Notes under the pieces: model-generated
Told to the model about the DNA's origin: nothing
Database searches by the model: none
The model's input: only the letters and a program-made list of their open reading frames with translations
Assembly: GCA_033439265.1 (NCBI GenBank)
Contig: JAVTVX010000009.1
Coordinates: 4,887,609 to 4,951,608 of the forward strand
From: Dillenia suffruticosa
Lineage: Eukaryota; Streptophyta; Magnoliopsida; Dilleniales; Dilleniaceae
Length of the DNA: 64,000 nt
Direction: 5' to 3'
Shown: positions 49,151-61,050 of the stretch, one piece after another
How the letters are laid out: each line of letters begins with the position of its first letter
Position numbering within the stretch: the stretch's first letter is position 1
Made by a program: the position numbers and the translations under genes

Positions 49151-49678
49151 ATGGTGGGTGAGGACAAGCAAGATATGCGGAGCAGGCATTCTGTACTCGG
49201 TAGAAAGCCATTTTCGGAGGAAGATGATGAGGATGAGCATCCGCAGTTGCAGCGTCGACGTTTTGGACATTCAAGGAATGTACCCTCATTAACTACGGAG
49301 CCACCTTATGTGTTGCGTCCCTCTGTGAGGATGGAGTCAGGAGGTCCTAGTGGGTCTGGTCCTAGTGAACCTGGCCCAAGCATGCCTTCCCTGGTTAAGC
49401 GTAAGTTCAGCCCGATGAGGGAAACTACTATGGATTACCAGTTCCAGATGTTGGCCTCTCAGATTGCATCATTTGAAGATATGATGAGGAGCATGCAGAG
49501 GGGTTTCATGGAAGAGATGAGGATCATGCATCAACACCACATGGACGAGCTCCAATCACTTCGTCAGGACACTGAGAGAGGAATTGCTGCAATTCATTCT
49601 GAGCTCAGGAATATGAGAACACAATATGCACAAAGGCCAACAAATGATTACAGAGATTTGTATGGCCTGGATCGATAA
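49151..49678 (+). CDS. unrecognised coding exon with coiled-coil end
   Basis: 175 codons ending at TAA 49678. The N-terminus is charged (SEEDDEDEHPQLQRRRFG), the middle is Gly/Ser/Pro-rich (GGPSGSGPSEPGPSMPS), and the C-terminal 75 residues are Met/Glu/Gln-rich and probably helical (MMRSMQRGFMEEMRIMHQ, DELQSLRQDTERGIAAIH). No family was recognised. Start ATG 49151 is the first in frame; it could also be an internal exon. The C-terminal part is repeated in decayed form at 50885-51075. Confidence 0.4.
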   Translation: MVGEDKQDMRSRHSVLGRKPFSEEDDEDEHPQLQRRRFGHSRNVPSLTTEPPYVLRPSVRMESGGPSGSGPSEPGPSMPSLVKRKFSPMRETTMDYQFQMLASQIASFEDMMRSMQRGFMEEMRIMHQHHMDELQSLRQDTERGIAAIHSELRNMRTQYAQRPTNDYRDLYGLDR

Positions 49679-50884
49679 TTCTAGCATGAAACTTCTCCCA
49701 ATAATCGCATGCGTCATTATCTTGGCCTACCTTCAGATCTTTTTCTTTCCACAGACGAATCAAAGATGTCTGGTGTATCTTTCCCCCTGTCATTCAGAAT
49801 GCGTATATAGGATATTCAAGGTTGGATGTGTATGCTGAACAAAATGGTAAATAGCTTATTCTTTTGTATATTGGTGGGTATTTTTTGGATAAAAATTCCT
49901 TAATTAATTTGTTTATATAAACTTTGATCTTTTAAATGGAAATTTAACATATGTTGGTTAAAGAAAAAAAAAACTTGTTCTTTATCTTTATTAGCTATCT
50001 CGAATGTCTTCACAATGAAGATGATACCAAGAGTGAATGAGTGTTGCAAGGATAGGGATGCACATTTAGGAGACTCCGGCAATTGTAATTTAGGACTTCC
50101 TTATTGTTCGAGAGCAGACTCTTAAGACTCGTTTGTAAGTTTTTCCTCTATTCTTGTTTTCTATTTTAGTCTAGCCAGAACCTTAAGATTTGATCTTTCA
50201 TTTGTGGCAAAAATCAATGAGCCCCTCTTATAAGCTAAGAATTCTCTCAAGATTTGAGTGAGAGACTTTGAAGGGGCTGTGTTTATGTTTAGTGTCACAG
50301 CCTTGTTTTCCAAAATATTTACAAAATACAAAAAATTACATTCAAGTTTTCTATTTTTTATATTTTTAACTTAAAACTGAGTTATCAAAAACCGTTTAAA
50401 AACGTTTTGTATATGTTTTATTGAAAAATATAATTCAGTTCTCTAATCTTTATATGAAAATAAAATTTTTAATTCTTGAGCAACACTTAAGAGGCTCATT
50501 TTGACAAGCCTCTAGCATCATTGGATTGTTTCTAACAAGCTCCTATTTTGTCTGTCAGTATACACTATTGGCAAAAAATCTCTAAATTAAAACAAGTTAC
50601 TTGGTTTTTGATTTTCAAGTTGATTATGTAGAGACTGGTAGAGTTCTCCCCTGTTGAGGGCCACCTAGCCGGGTGTTTCTGTTTTTGTGTGTTAGTTTGG
50701 CCTCTGTTGAGCCTCTTTTCTTTGTGTTTTCTTGTTTCTTGTATTTCTCTAGGCGCTAGTCCCCGTTGGAACTAAAATAGAAAGTTATACCTAAGCATCA
50801 TTACTTGTATCAGCATTGTTTATATGGTGTACGAAGATATCATTGTTTAATGCTCAGGAACAAATACCTCTCTCTGGGTTTCAT

Positions 50885-51132
50885 TTGGTAGAGATTGGCA
50901 TCATCTGATAATGAGCATGCTTATTGGTTTCGTGGATTAGATGATGATCATGCAACAGCGCCAGATGGAGTTGCTCCAATCACTGCGTCTGTACACTGAG
51001 AGAGGATTTGCCTCTGTGCGGTCTGAGCTTTTGACAATGAGCACACGAAGGCAGACAAATGATTACACAGTATATCTCTACCCATGCAAGAAAGGGATTC
51101 ATGTGAGGTTAGAAGACAAGAAAGAATTATAA
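50885..51132 (+). pseudogene. decayed partial duplicate of 49455-49650
   Basis: DNA collinear with 49455-49650: GGCATCATCTGATAATGAG vs GCATCATTTGAAGATATGA, GGTTTCGTGGATTAG vs GGTTTCATGGAAGAG, and CTCCAATCACTKCGTC... then CACTGAGAGAGGA in both. The copy has an in-frame stop (GFVD*) where the original has GFMEE, and a small deletion. From 50941 it is open as MMIMQQRQMELLQSLRLYTERGF and runs to 51132. Confidence 0.6.
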
Positions 51133-53229
51133 GTCACGCCTTAACACTATTTTCCCATAAATCTAAAATTGACGTCTTTTGGCCATTGCATGTAAATTGG
51201 GAGAAAGCCCATTTTGATTCAGGCTACAATGGATTCAAAGTAAAAAAATAAAAAATAAAAAATTCCAGCCACCATTCTCCCACAAAATAAGTTATATAAA
51301 AATTACAATGGGATCAATTCTTATTGGACCTTTACATTAATCAAATCCAAATTGAACAATGGAGGATTTACATGCAGTGTTTTAAATATAGTATTAAATC
51401 TTAAGTTGGTGAGATGAACAACATATGATTGAACTGGTATGACTGATTCAGCTAATCGATACAATTACACTGATATACTAAATAATAAATTTATTAATAA
51501 TTACAAAAATAAAAATCTTAATATCTTTTCATAATTATAAGTATCGGAAAGAGATCAGTAGCTTAGCAACTATCGTAAAATCATGTGAGTTTTGACTAAT
51601 ATGTGTATATTTATAATATTCGATTTAAATTATAATTATTGCTAAGAGGTATTGTGGCGACCAAACTTTGACAATAGATTAGCATATGACTACGTTTTAA
51701 AAATAAATAAATTTTAATTTAGAAACTTAAAGAAAGATACAAAAGTCTAAAAAATCAATTGATTAATTAATAATAAAATCTCCTAAACAAATAATTTTTA
51801 AAACTAAAAGAATCTCCAAAGAAAACTATTTCATAAATACCATTTCTTGAGAAGTAAGAATTTTGTAGTTGACAAAATCATTTTCCAAAATAATCAATCC
51901 ACATTCTACATCAAAATGGATCACACACATTGTCAAAGAAATACAAAAAAAAAAAAAAAAAAAACACTTTTTATCAAAATTAAATAAAAATGTATTATCT
52001 CAAAAGATTTTATTCAATTATAATCAAATTCAAGATTTTTTCATGATCAACCATACAATTGCGTCAATAGACTAACCTACTTGATAGTTAGAACAACTAT
52101 ATATGAAGGATTTATAAGTAGATAGTTTTTTATTTTTTATAATTTTCATAAATATCTATATTTATAAGTTAATGCGCTCTTAGATGATCATTAAATAATG
52201 ATCGCTAGATAATAATTCAACAATTATGAAACCAATCGAAAAGCTGGCCCATGAAAGAATAGGATTACTAATAAATAATTTTTCTAATCAATTTTTGAAT
52301 TTAAAATTTAAGAATAAAAAAATATATTAAAAGAATTATTTTCTAAATAGAGCTTTCATTAATTTGGTTTTCGAATGCCGTGGGGAAAAAATTCTATTCA
52401 TTTTTTGACCCTGGTGGTGGGGTTCATTTGGGTGTTTCTTGTGTCGTGTCCAAGAACTTTGCAGGGTGATAATTGCGGCAAGTGCATGCCCTGCGGGCCG
52501 CAAATATCAATGGCCTAGCTAGTAGTGTTAACCTCGTCGCCCGTACCTTTCGGAACTGGTGTCCATTTCAGTCTTACTGTGACCAACACGTGAGGAGAGG
52601 AGTAGAAATCAAACGTTGAAATGTGAACACTTAGAATGGAAAAAGGACAAGGGTTGGCGTTTTATTAATGGGCCATTGAAGGATCTGTCCTTTGTTTTGG
52701 CCCTTTCCAGGTAATTCTTCTTCCTCTTTTTTAAATCAATCATCTCTCTATTAATTTAATTATTAAATTAAAATAATAAAAAAAATTCTTCTTCCTCTTT
52801 TGGTTCCTTGAATATATATATATATATATATATTAAAAGAAAAGACTACAAATAATGAAAAGAACTACTAACGTTTGATAATTCCTACCAGGAAAGGCCC
52901 AGAAGGGGCAAAATGTAATGGCAAAAATTGTTGCAAGTGCTTGCTATGAAGACCACACAAAAATATGCGGTCCATATGAACACACCCTTATTTTGTATTT
53001 TTATTTAATTAAAAGGGTGTATGATACTATTACTAAACAAGCCTAAGAATTGATTAATTCTTTTAGATCAAATGAATTTTTTCCCATAAAAGGGTACTAA
53101 TAATTTAAATTTCAGATAAAATAAAACATTTAAGTACCCCAAAAAAAATATTTTTGACTAATTATTTCGGGTCAAATGGATTTTTTTTTTTTTGCGTAAA
53201 CGGTTTTAAATTTTTGGTACCCATATTAC

Positions 53230-53380
53230 CAACCCAGTGATATAAAAACACAATTATTGTATCGTATAAAAAAAATAATCATATAAAAGAGCATATAATA
53301 TGAAACAGAGTATAATTACGTAAAAGAATCCATATAGCCGATCTCACTTAATGGGATAAAAATTTGATTATTGTTATATA
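53230..53380 (+). repeat. dispersed retroelement-tail-like repeat, copy 2
   Basis: Partner of 25860-26005: AACACAATTATTGTATCG, AATCATATAAAAGAGCATATAA, CCATATAGCCGATC and AATGGGATAAAAATTTGA, in the same order and orientation. Confidence 0.4.
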
Positions 53381-54411
53381 TGTTTTTAAATTTGAGATAA
53401 AATGATACTTATATTAAAAATCCAAGTTTGCAGTGCAAAATTCAAGTTATTTCAATATTATTTGCTCATTTAATTTATTTGGGTGCTTTTTGCATGAATA
53501 TTTGACAATTGAAAATATTTTGATAAATTAAGGAATTATAAAATAATCAATTTAGTTTATGTAATTCTATACAAAATTTCAAAAATGGAAAAAAATTGAA
53601 TATAAAGAAAACTTTTTTTAAAAATATTTTACCAAACAACATTTTCATGAATATTTTGTCAAACAAAAGAAAAACAATTACCACTTATCATGTATTTCAT
53701 CCTTCCATGGATTTTTGGCTTTATTTTCTTTTTCTTTTGTGTTGGTTTTGTATGAGATTTTTGGATTTTCCACCAAAGGTTCTTCTTTAGTCATGACTTC
53801 AAAGGAGAAGACTCTCTTCTTCTTATAGCCAACCATCATGTATTGCAAATAATTAATAAAATAATTATTTTTCATTCCACACCAATAATATTTTTTCTTC
53901 TTTAGAAAAAGTGAATGTTTTTGAATATTATGCAAAAATAATCCACAGAATGAGAGACAATGGTTTGGTTGAGTTTTCATGGAGGGAGTTCCTTTGATTG
54001 CTAAGATGATATGTTATCTTTTTTTGTAGAAGTATAGTTAGAGACTAGGTGATACTTTGTTTTCTATAAATATCGATATAAAATGTAATAAAATATTTAA
54101 TAAAAATTGATTTTTAATCAAAAAAAATATGAAGAACGCGATAATGGAAAATCGGTCAATTACCCAATTAATAAATAATAAATTTAAGATATATGATGGC
54201 ATAATACTTTGCACCAAATATTTTCTCCACAGACAACAATAAAGATAACCAAAGAAAAACATTATTATATATAAATATTTATTTATTTATTTATATGGGA
54301 AATATTATACTTATATACATGTAATGTATATAGATGATACATCAATTGTAAATTAAATGCATGGTGTATGTATAAAAGAACTTCTAAAATTGGCCCTAAC
54401 CCCGTCTAAAA

Positions 54412-54423
54412 TCTCTATAAAAA
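54412..54423 (+). promoter_or_regulatory. TATA box of the P450 gene
   Basis: TCTATAAAAAGC lies 51-62 bp upstream of the ATG at 54474, the right spacing for a short plant 5' leader. Confidence 0.5.
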
Positions 54424-54473
54424 GCAAGAAGGGTCATCACAGATATTGAAAGAACTTCCCCTCCATCCAAACC

Positions 54474-55215
54474 ATGTCTCTGATTCTCTCCTCCATTATT
54501 TTTGCCATAGTCGTTTATCTTCTGCTAAACCTAAAAACCATGCGTAAGGGTTCCTCCCCATCACTCCCACCTGGTCCAAAGCCATGGCCGATCCTTGGAA
54601 ACTTGCCTCATCTAGGCCCTATACCGCACCACTCACTCGCAGCTTTGGCTCAAAAATATGGACCTCTAATGCACCTGAGATTAGGGTCTGTGCATGTTAT
54701 GGTGGTGTCATCGGCATCGATCGCGTCTCAATTCCTAAAGGTTCATGATGCAAATTTCTGTAGTAGACCACCAAGCAGTGGTGGCAAACATATTGCTTAT
54801 AATCATCAAGACATGGTTTTTGCTCCCTATGGTCCTCGTTGGCGAATGCTGAGAAAGATTTGCAATATCCATCTTTTTTCTACCAAAGCTCTTGATGATT
54901 TTCGCCATGTTCGCCAGGTTCTCTCTCTCTCTCTCTATCATGCTCAAATTCAGATGGCCCTATTGCATACTTCTCTTCTTCTTCTTCTTCTTCATTTATA
55001 AGTTAAATAGTGTTCTAAAAATTGTTATATACTCTATAAAAATTGTGATTTGCTTTTCTAAAATATTTTTTTAAAAAAAAAAAATTCAAATGTTATTCTG
55101 TTTGAAAATTTCATTTATAGAGTAATTGAAAACAATCAAATACCCTCTGGAATGTGCAAATTCAGAAGTTTATTTTAGTAGAGATGAAGTACTATATAGG
55201 GAGTGTGGTCAGATG

Positions 55216-55255
<40 letters not shown>

Positions 55256-57411
55256 TTTATTTTTTCTTTAATTGATATGTTAATTGCTAGATTTCTTTTA
55301 TTATCCACAAAAATTGATTTCAATTTTCTTTATTTATCATATATTCTTTCAATTTTTCTTCTTTTTTTGATGAATTTTTCACTTTTCTTCTTTAACGGAT
55401 AGATTAATTATTAATTGCTAGAAGAATATAAACATTTTCCTATTAATAAAAAAATTATTCACAAATGAGTAGTTTATTTTTTATTTATTTTGGTTTAACG
55501 AATTTAAGTGAAATCTGATATTTAGTTGTAGACGTAGGGATGCTTATATTTATTTATTTTAGTGTACATCTAAATTCACTTAGAATTAGGGCTATTATGA
55601 CATTCAGGTAATGTCGCAGGTACCCGTGACATTACCTTATCAAAGCTCAACTCAAGCTCAGTAAAATTGAGCTCAAGCTCAAGTAGTTCGATCAAGCTTG
55701 AGCTCGAATCGAGCTTGAACTTGTGTCCAACTGTGTCGAACTCGAAAACTCGTCAAACTAGATTAATTTTTTTAAAAAAATAAATTTTATATGTGAAATT
55801 ACGTTTATAGATATACTCTTTGAAATATATTATCTAATATTGATTAATTAAGTGACATTACTCGATGACACTACCTGATGATACTTTGAACTCAAAAAAT
55901 GCGAGCTCAACAAGCTTGAGCTCACCTATCCAATACTCGAGCCGAGCTCAAATATCGACACTACCCGACTCGACTCAAAATGTCATCAAACACCTACTTA
56001 GGATATGATGACAAGCTCATTTTAGTACCTGTGTTTATTCACACAATATTTCAAATTTTTAAAATTTACTTCATAAGGACTACATAATTTCTCAAAAAAA
56101 AGGAAAAAATTACAATATTATGTAAAATTCTATTCAATTTGTTTCCATTTTTAAATTTAGAATACTTTAAATTGTAAGTTTTTAGCATATTATTGAAAAC
56201 GATTTACCTTTTTAGATATTAAAATTTTAATTTCAAAATCATTTGGTTCGGTTAATTTCAAAATCGTTAATATGGTTGTGGTATACATCCGGTACTGTGC
56301 TCTGTCTTTTCTTCCTTTTGTTACATAAAACTCGCAAAAATTGTAAAAAATATACGTACTCATAAAAGTTCAAAAATATTTTCTGGGTCTGAAACATTTA
56401 TTTTTTGAAATCAATAGGATGGACAAATTTATTAATCGTCATAAATAAACACATAGGCAATGCACTCAAGTGATGGATTCATCACAGGAAAAGAAAACCC
56501 TTGCTAGAGTCTAAGCCACTTTATTTGCTTGACTGGTCACCAAAAAAAAAATAATGAAAAATAAAAAATCGTAGTAATAATACTTTAACTAGAAATACCC
56601 ATAGTTCCTCATTGTAAAACCTTGATCACATGAACAAGAGTGGGATTGCTTTTGGTACTAATAATTTTTTTTTTTTTTACTTAATCGATCGATATCTAAA
56701 ATTATATTCTTATTAATCTAATTCAAACTATTATCAATTAATCTTTTATAGGAAGAAACTCTCATAATATAATTTTTTTTATTCTTAATATTAGAATATG
56801 AATCTTCACCTAAAAGATTTAGTCTTCTTCCGACCCATTTTTCTTCTTCCTCCATGACTGTTGTATGGTTTACAGCCTTTACTTTTCATGAGCTTCTCTC
56901 TGTCTTTGTCAATTTGTCAAACTAGCATTACCCATTTGGGTAGACAATGCATGCATAAGGAAGATTTTACTATGCATGCGATCATGGTATTCCAGGAAGA
57001 AAAGCATGGAGAAGAATATCAGAATTTCCTTCGATCTGAGAACCTTTGAGTTAATCCAGATAGGACCCTTTTGGTTCCGGTAAACATGAAAAAATAAAAA
57101 ACATTAAGTATAATTGGTCTATTAATTTAGTATTGATTTTTTAAAAAAATAAAATTTTAAATTCGATTTTTGTATATCAAAAAAATAGATATCAATATTT
57201 ACTTATATTTAAAAAATAATAATAATAATCCTCTTATTAAGAAATGGTGCAAGTAAAATAAAAGAAAATATATTTTATTTATAAAGAAATATGAAGAGGG
57301 AATATAGGATACCCAAATTGCCCTTGGAAAATATGGGTTCATTAATAAAACAAAAAATTACACTCGAATTTTTTTAGGATACGAATTTAGGACAGTGTGA
57401 ACTGTTATATA

Positions 57412-57444
<33 letters not shown>

Positions 57445-59126
57445 TTATAATTTTATTTTTTTATTTTTAAATATCATTATGATTTTTTCTCTAAAAAGAA
57501 AATTCTGAAATATATTTTTGTATAAATTGGCAGGAGGAGATATCGATTCTGACGCGCATACTAGCGAGTGCGGGTAACTCGAAGGTCAAATTAGGTCAAT
57601 TGTTAAATATATGCACTACAAACGCGCTGGGGCGCGTAACGATTGGAAGGAGAGTGTTTGGAGACGGGAGCACTGGAGTAGACCCGAAGGCTGATGAATT
57701 CAAGGAAATGGTAGGGGAGCTCATGGTTTTGGCGGGTGTGTTCAACATCGGTGAATTCATCCCAGCCCTTGATTGGCTTGACTTGCAAGGTGTGGTATCG
57801 AAGATGAAGAAATTGCACAAGAGATTTGACGCTTTCTTGAATGAGATCATTGATGAGCACAAGATGAACGGTGGTGATCATGGGAATCACACTGATTTCT
57901 TGAGTAAATTGCTTGCACTTAAGGATAACGTTGATGGCGAAGGCGGCGGGTTAAGTGATGTTGAAATCAAGGCCTTGCTTTTGGTATGTACACGAATACA
58001 CAATCTCTTTCTCTCTCTCAATAGCATATGTATTGATGCCGTATCAAATGTATTGACGTCGTATCAAATCTTACCCGAATTTGACTTATCCGATTTGAAT
58101 ATTATCAGATTTAATTTTAAAAAAATTTTTTTAATATAATTTTTTTTATTTTTAAGTTTCGAATATGTGATTTGATTAAAATATCTAATATATTTAGTTA
58201 TTAAATCGATTGTCTATTGATATGTATATATAGATATATTATTTCACGATTCACCTAAATATAAAAAAAAAAAGGCCTGAACTCTATATTAGTACGATAA
58301 AATATAATATATTTTAATATTTATAATTAAAAAATGTGGGTTTTATAAATTTTAACTGATTAATAATATTTAAAATTATATATAATTTTTTAAAAAAATA
58401 TATTTCTATTTCTAGTTGGATGTTGTGGCATTTTCGCCCTTTAGAATTTTGATACTAATGCACCTTGTCAATTTGCAGAATTTGTTTGTGGCAGGAACTG
58501 ACACATCATCCAGCACCGTGGAGTGGGCCATTGCGGAGCTCATTAGGCACCCGAAAGTGTTGGCCCAAGTCCAACAAGAACTCGATTCGGTTATTGGGCG
58601 GGACCGTCTGGCGATGGAATCAGATCTGGCCCATTTTCAATATTTCCAAGCTGTGATGAAGGAAGTTTTCCGGCTCCACCCTTCAACACCGCTTTCTCTG
58701 CCACGAATGGCCGCGGAGAGCTGTGAAATCAATGGTTATTACATTCCCAAAAATGCTACTGTTCTGACCAATGTGTGGGCCATAGCTCGTGATCCGAATC
58801 AATGGACTGACCCACTAAAGTTTCGGCCCGAAAGGTTTTTACCCAACGGCGAAAAGCCTAATGTTGATATTAAAGGAAATGATTTTGAGATTATACCATT
58901 TGGTGCTGGGCGGAGAATTTGTGTCGGGATGAACCTTGGGGTGCGCATGGTCCAACTTCTGACCGCGACGTTGGTCCATGCATTAGATTGGGAATTGCCG
59001 GAGTGTGAAGCAGCCGAGACGCTTAACATGGAAGAGGCATATGGAATCACCCTACAACGAGCTGCACCCTTGGTTGTGCACCCTCGTCCGCGGCTTGCAC
59101 CGCATGTCTATGCGATATCTAAGTAA
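54474..59126 (+). CDS. cytochrome P450, CYP75B/flavonoid 3'-hydroxylase-like
   Basis: Three exons (54474-54917, 57534-57983, 58479-59126), all phase 0, predict 513 aa, the usual length. Features: N-terminal membrane anchor (about 2-20), proline hinge LPPGPKPWPILGNLP, I-helix AGTDTSS (303-309), ExxR EVFR (360-363), PERF (415-418) and haem-binding FGAGRRICVG with Cys446. Best matches by eye are flavonoid 3'-hydroxylases: HDANFCSRPPSSGGKHIAYN, FAPYGPRWRMLRKIC, FRHVRQEE, VDIKGNDFEIIPFG, EEAYGITLQRAAPLVVHPR. Thr489 in the last substrate-recognition site is the residue typical of 3'- rather than 3',5'-hydroxylases. Such enzymes sit on the ER and add the 3'-OH of quercetin- and cyanidin-type flavonoids. 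Here VMVVSS replaces the usual VVVAAS and GEGGGL the GGEK motif, so it may be a divergent member with shifted substrate use. Intron 1 (2.6 kb) holds repeats. Confidence 0.88.
55217..55251. repeat. (TA)n microsatellite in P450 intron 1
   Basis: About 35 bp of TA repeats. Confidence 0.9.
55593..55990 (+). mobile_element. GAGCTC-family repeat, copy 3 (short)
   Basis: About 400 bp inside P450 intron 1. The left end TATTATGACATTCAGGTAATG and TACCCGTGACATTACC match copy 1. AAGCTCAACTCAAGCTCAG and GAGCTTGAGCTCGAATCGAG are near the left end, and CAAGCTTGAGCTCACCTATC and ACTCGAGCCGAGCTCAAATAT near the right. The core is only about 130 bp of AT-rich DNA, without the CT-rich insert of copies 1 and 2. 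Confidence 0.65.
56665..56815 (-). mobile_element. SINE-like repeat, inverted partial copy D
   Basis: The reverse complement reads TGAATTAGATTAATAAGAAT ATAATTTTAGATATCGATCG, matching the 3' body of copies A-C in P450 intron 1. Confidence 0.3.
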
Positions 59127-59279
59127 GTAATGCTTTGATGCCTAGCCTAAGAAAATGAAATGGACTTGTATGTTTTGGTAATATGTTCTATGTACGAATG
59201 TGTGCTACCTTTAATGACTTTCAAGGTAACTTTAATATAATCTCCATCAAATAAGAGTTGAGTTGACTTCAGAACTATC
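59127..59279. other. P450 3' flank
   Basis: Short non-coding sequence following the P450 stop; probable 3' UTR. Confidence 0.6.
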
Positions 59280-59467
59280 TTGATAGCCGCTGATGAATGG
59301 GAAATTATTGTGAACGGAATACAAGAAAATCAGCCATCAACATCCTCCACTGGGTCTGATAGAGCAGAGGTACAGTCAAGTTTTGCAAGTGGTCAATTGA
59401 AGAAGCTGATAAAAAACCATGCAGAGGCTTTGTCTATAATTCACCAACCGGTGTATGAATCTATTTT
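59280..59467 (+). other. possible exon fragment cut by the LTR
   Basis: An open frame (IAADEWEIIVNGIQENQPSTSS... LKKLIKNHAEALSIIHQ) starts just after a good acceptor (ACTTCAG|AACTATC, about 59273) and runs into the LTR at 59468. Composition is coding-like. No family was recognised. It may be an exon of a gene split by the copia insertion. Confidence 0.3.
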
Positions 59468-59901
59468 TGTTGGATTTATATACACATACACATGCGGAAG
59501 CGTGTAAAATTTTCGGAATCATAAAAGGTTAGGGTTTTCAGGCATAGCTCAAAAAGTAGATTGCAAAAATTCGGGGAACCACGAACGTCGATCGATCGAC
59601 TTCGCCGTCGGGATGATAACCATGAAAGTCGAGCTATCACCGCAGCACTACGACACCTCAATCGAATCCGATGACTAATTCTTTCACAGAATTTTTCTCC
59701 CTCTCTCTCTCAATTGTGCCTCCACTCAATTGTTGTGCAATTGTGTTTTCCTAGGGTTTTGCCCTAGTTTCCATATACCTCCGTCACCACAAATGGTAGG
59801 AAATTCAAATCTCATCAGTTACCATTTGTGCATATGGAAAGTGAGAAAATTTCCTTTTTCCAAATATAGAAAAATGTCCCACGTGGGCATTAATTCCTTC
59901 A
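59468..59901 (-). repeat. 3' LTR of the Ty1/copia element
   Basis: 434 bp. On the minus strand it starts TGAAGGAATTAATGCCC directly after the polypurine tract and ends TATAAATCCAACA, with TG...CA borders. ATTTT at 59463-59467 is the candidate 5-bp target duplication; its partner is beyond the window. Confidence 0.75.
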
Positions 59902-59914
59902 TCTCCCACTTGCA
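59902..59914 (-). other. polypurine tract
   Basis: TGCAAGTGGGAGA on the minus strand, abutting the LTR start TG; this is the second-strand primer site typical of copia elements. Confidence 0.8.
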
Positions 59915-61050
59915 CACGAGAGCATTTTCATCCGTAACGAGATCACAACTCATGCGATCTCCTATATCACCCTTCTGGATTTTCATACTAGATTGGGTGT
60001 CGTGTGACTGGCGAGTACACCTGCAAATAAAAACTTCTCGATGCACCTGTTAAGATGTTCGAGGAGTCGTCGTTAATAATAAAAACAAATATCTCGCTGT
60101 ACCCCAGACTCATCACATTTACATCCTTCGAGTCACTTTCCTCATCGAAAGTTATCCCCAATATATTCTCGAATGTGTATTCACTATTACGTTCGTATCC
60201 CAACGTGGATATACGTAACAGACCGGTCGGTGAATACAACACAACGATATAATATAGATTGGTCTTCCTCTCCCAAACTCGAATCCATCGATCTCAATTC
60301 AGCTGTTTTCCTAGACCTGCCCCTTAGACCTCAATTTATCTTCCGGACCATAGGTAAACAGACTAAAGTAGCAAATACTTAATCAAGACTTCTAAAAACA
60401 GTCGAAAGTAAAATAAGGGTACTAGAGATCCCACCAAATAAATCTCGGGTCTCACACAGTGGAAATGGGGATCATGAATAGATCATCGTCTCATGTAATT
60501 GCTCCTACTATCCCTAGTCGTCTATCACACGCGGTATGAAACGCGTGCCACAGTGTTAATCCCTTATTTCTTAAAAGAGCATATGTCAGATTTCTTAACA
60601 CTGTGCAGATACGGGACTCAGTCTACACATAAGACCCTACCCAGAGATCTCAGAGAGAGTGTTTCAGAGACAATATCACTATCGCAGGTGATATCTGAGA
60701 TCTCAAATCTGGCTACTCACAGGCAACATGGATGTGGGTATTTCCATGTCGGTCATATCCCAAATGACCTCATCCTGAACACGTATCAGGGCGACTTTAG
60801 TTCTAGTTGGGCCACTCTCAATGCCTCTTACGACTAGAATCTGTCTCATCTCCGCTCACTCAGAGTTGGAGGTGGTCGCTCGTGTGAAAGAGTCGACCTC
60901 GCCTGCCTGACATATATTTTATCACATAAAAAATATACATAATATAAATAAGTGCATTATTTAAGAAAATATAAATGTGACTGAATAATGCACAAAATCA
61001 TATATAAATATAATAAGTATCACATCGTCAGTTCAGTACAATGAGAAAAG
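59915..61050 (-). other. 3' untranslated region of the copia element
   Basis: About 1.1 kb between the pol stop codon and the polypurine tract, with no coherent frame on either strand. Open frames here (e.g. 60499-60837 plus) have no recognisable content. Confidence 0.6.

Larger units (their letters stand above)
51133..54473. other. intergenic DNA between the unknown exons and the P450
   Basis: AT-rich; no gene. 51655-52080 begins GTGGCGACCAAACTTTGACAATAG and contains TTTTCCAAAATAATCAATCC, also seen near 37340-37365, suggesting an old LTR-retroelement fragment. A (TA)n run is at about 52812-52833. The P450 promoter presumably lies in 54250-54470; TCTATAAAAAGC at about 54412-54423 is a good TATA box about 50 bp upstream of the ATG. 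Confidence 0.55.
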
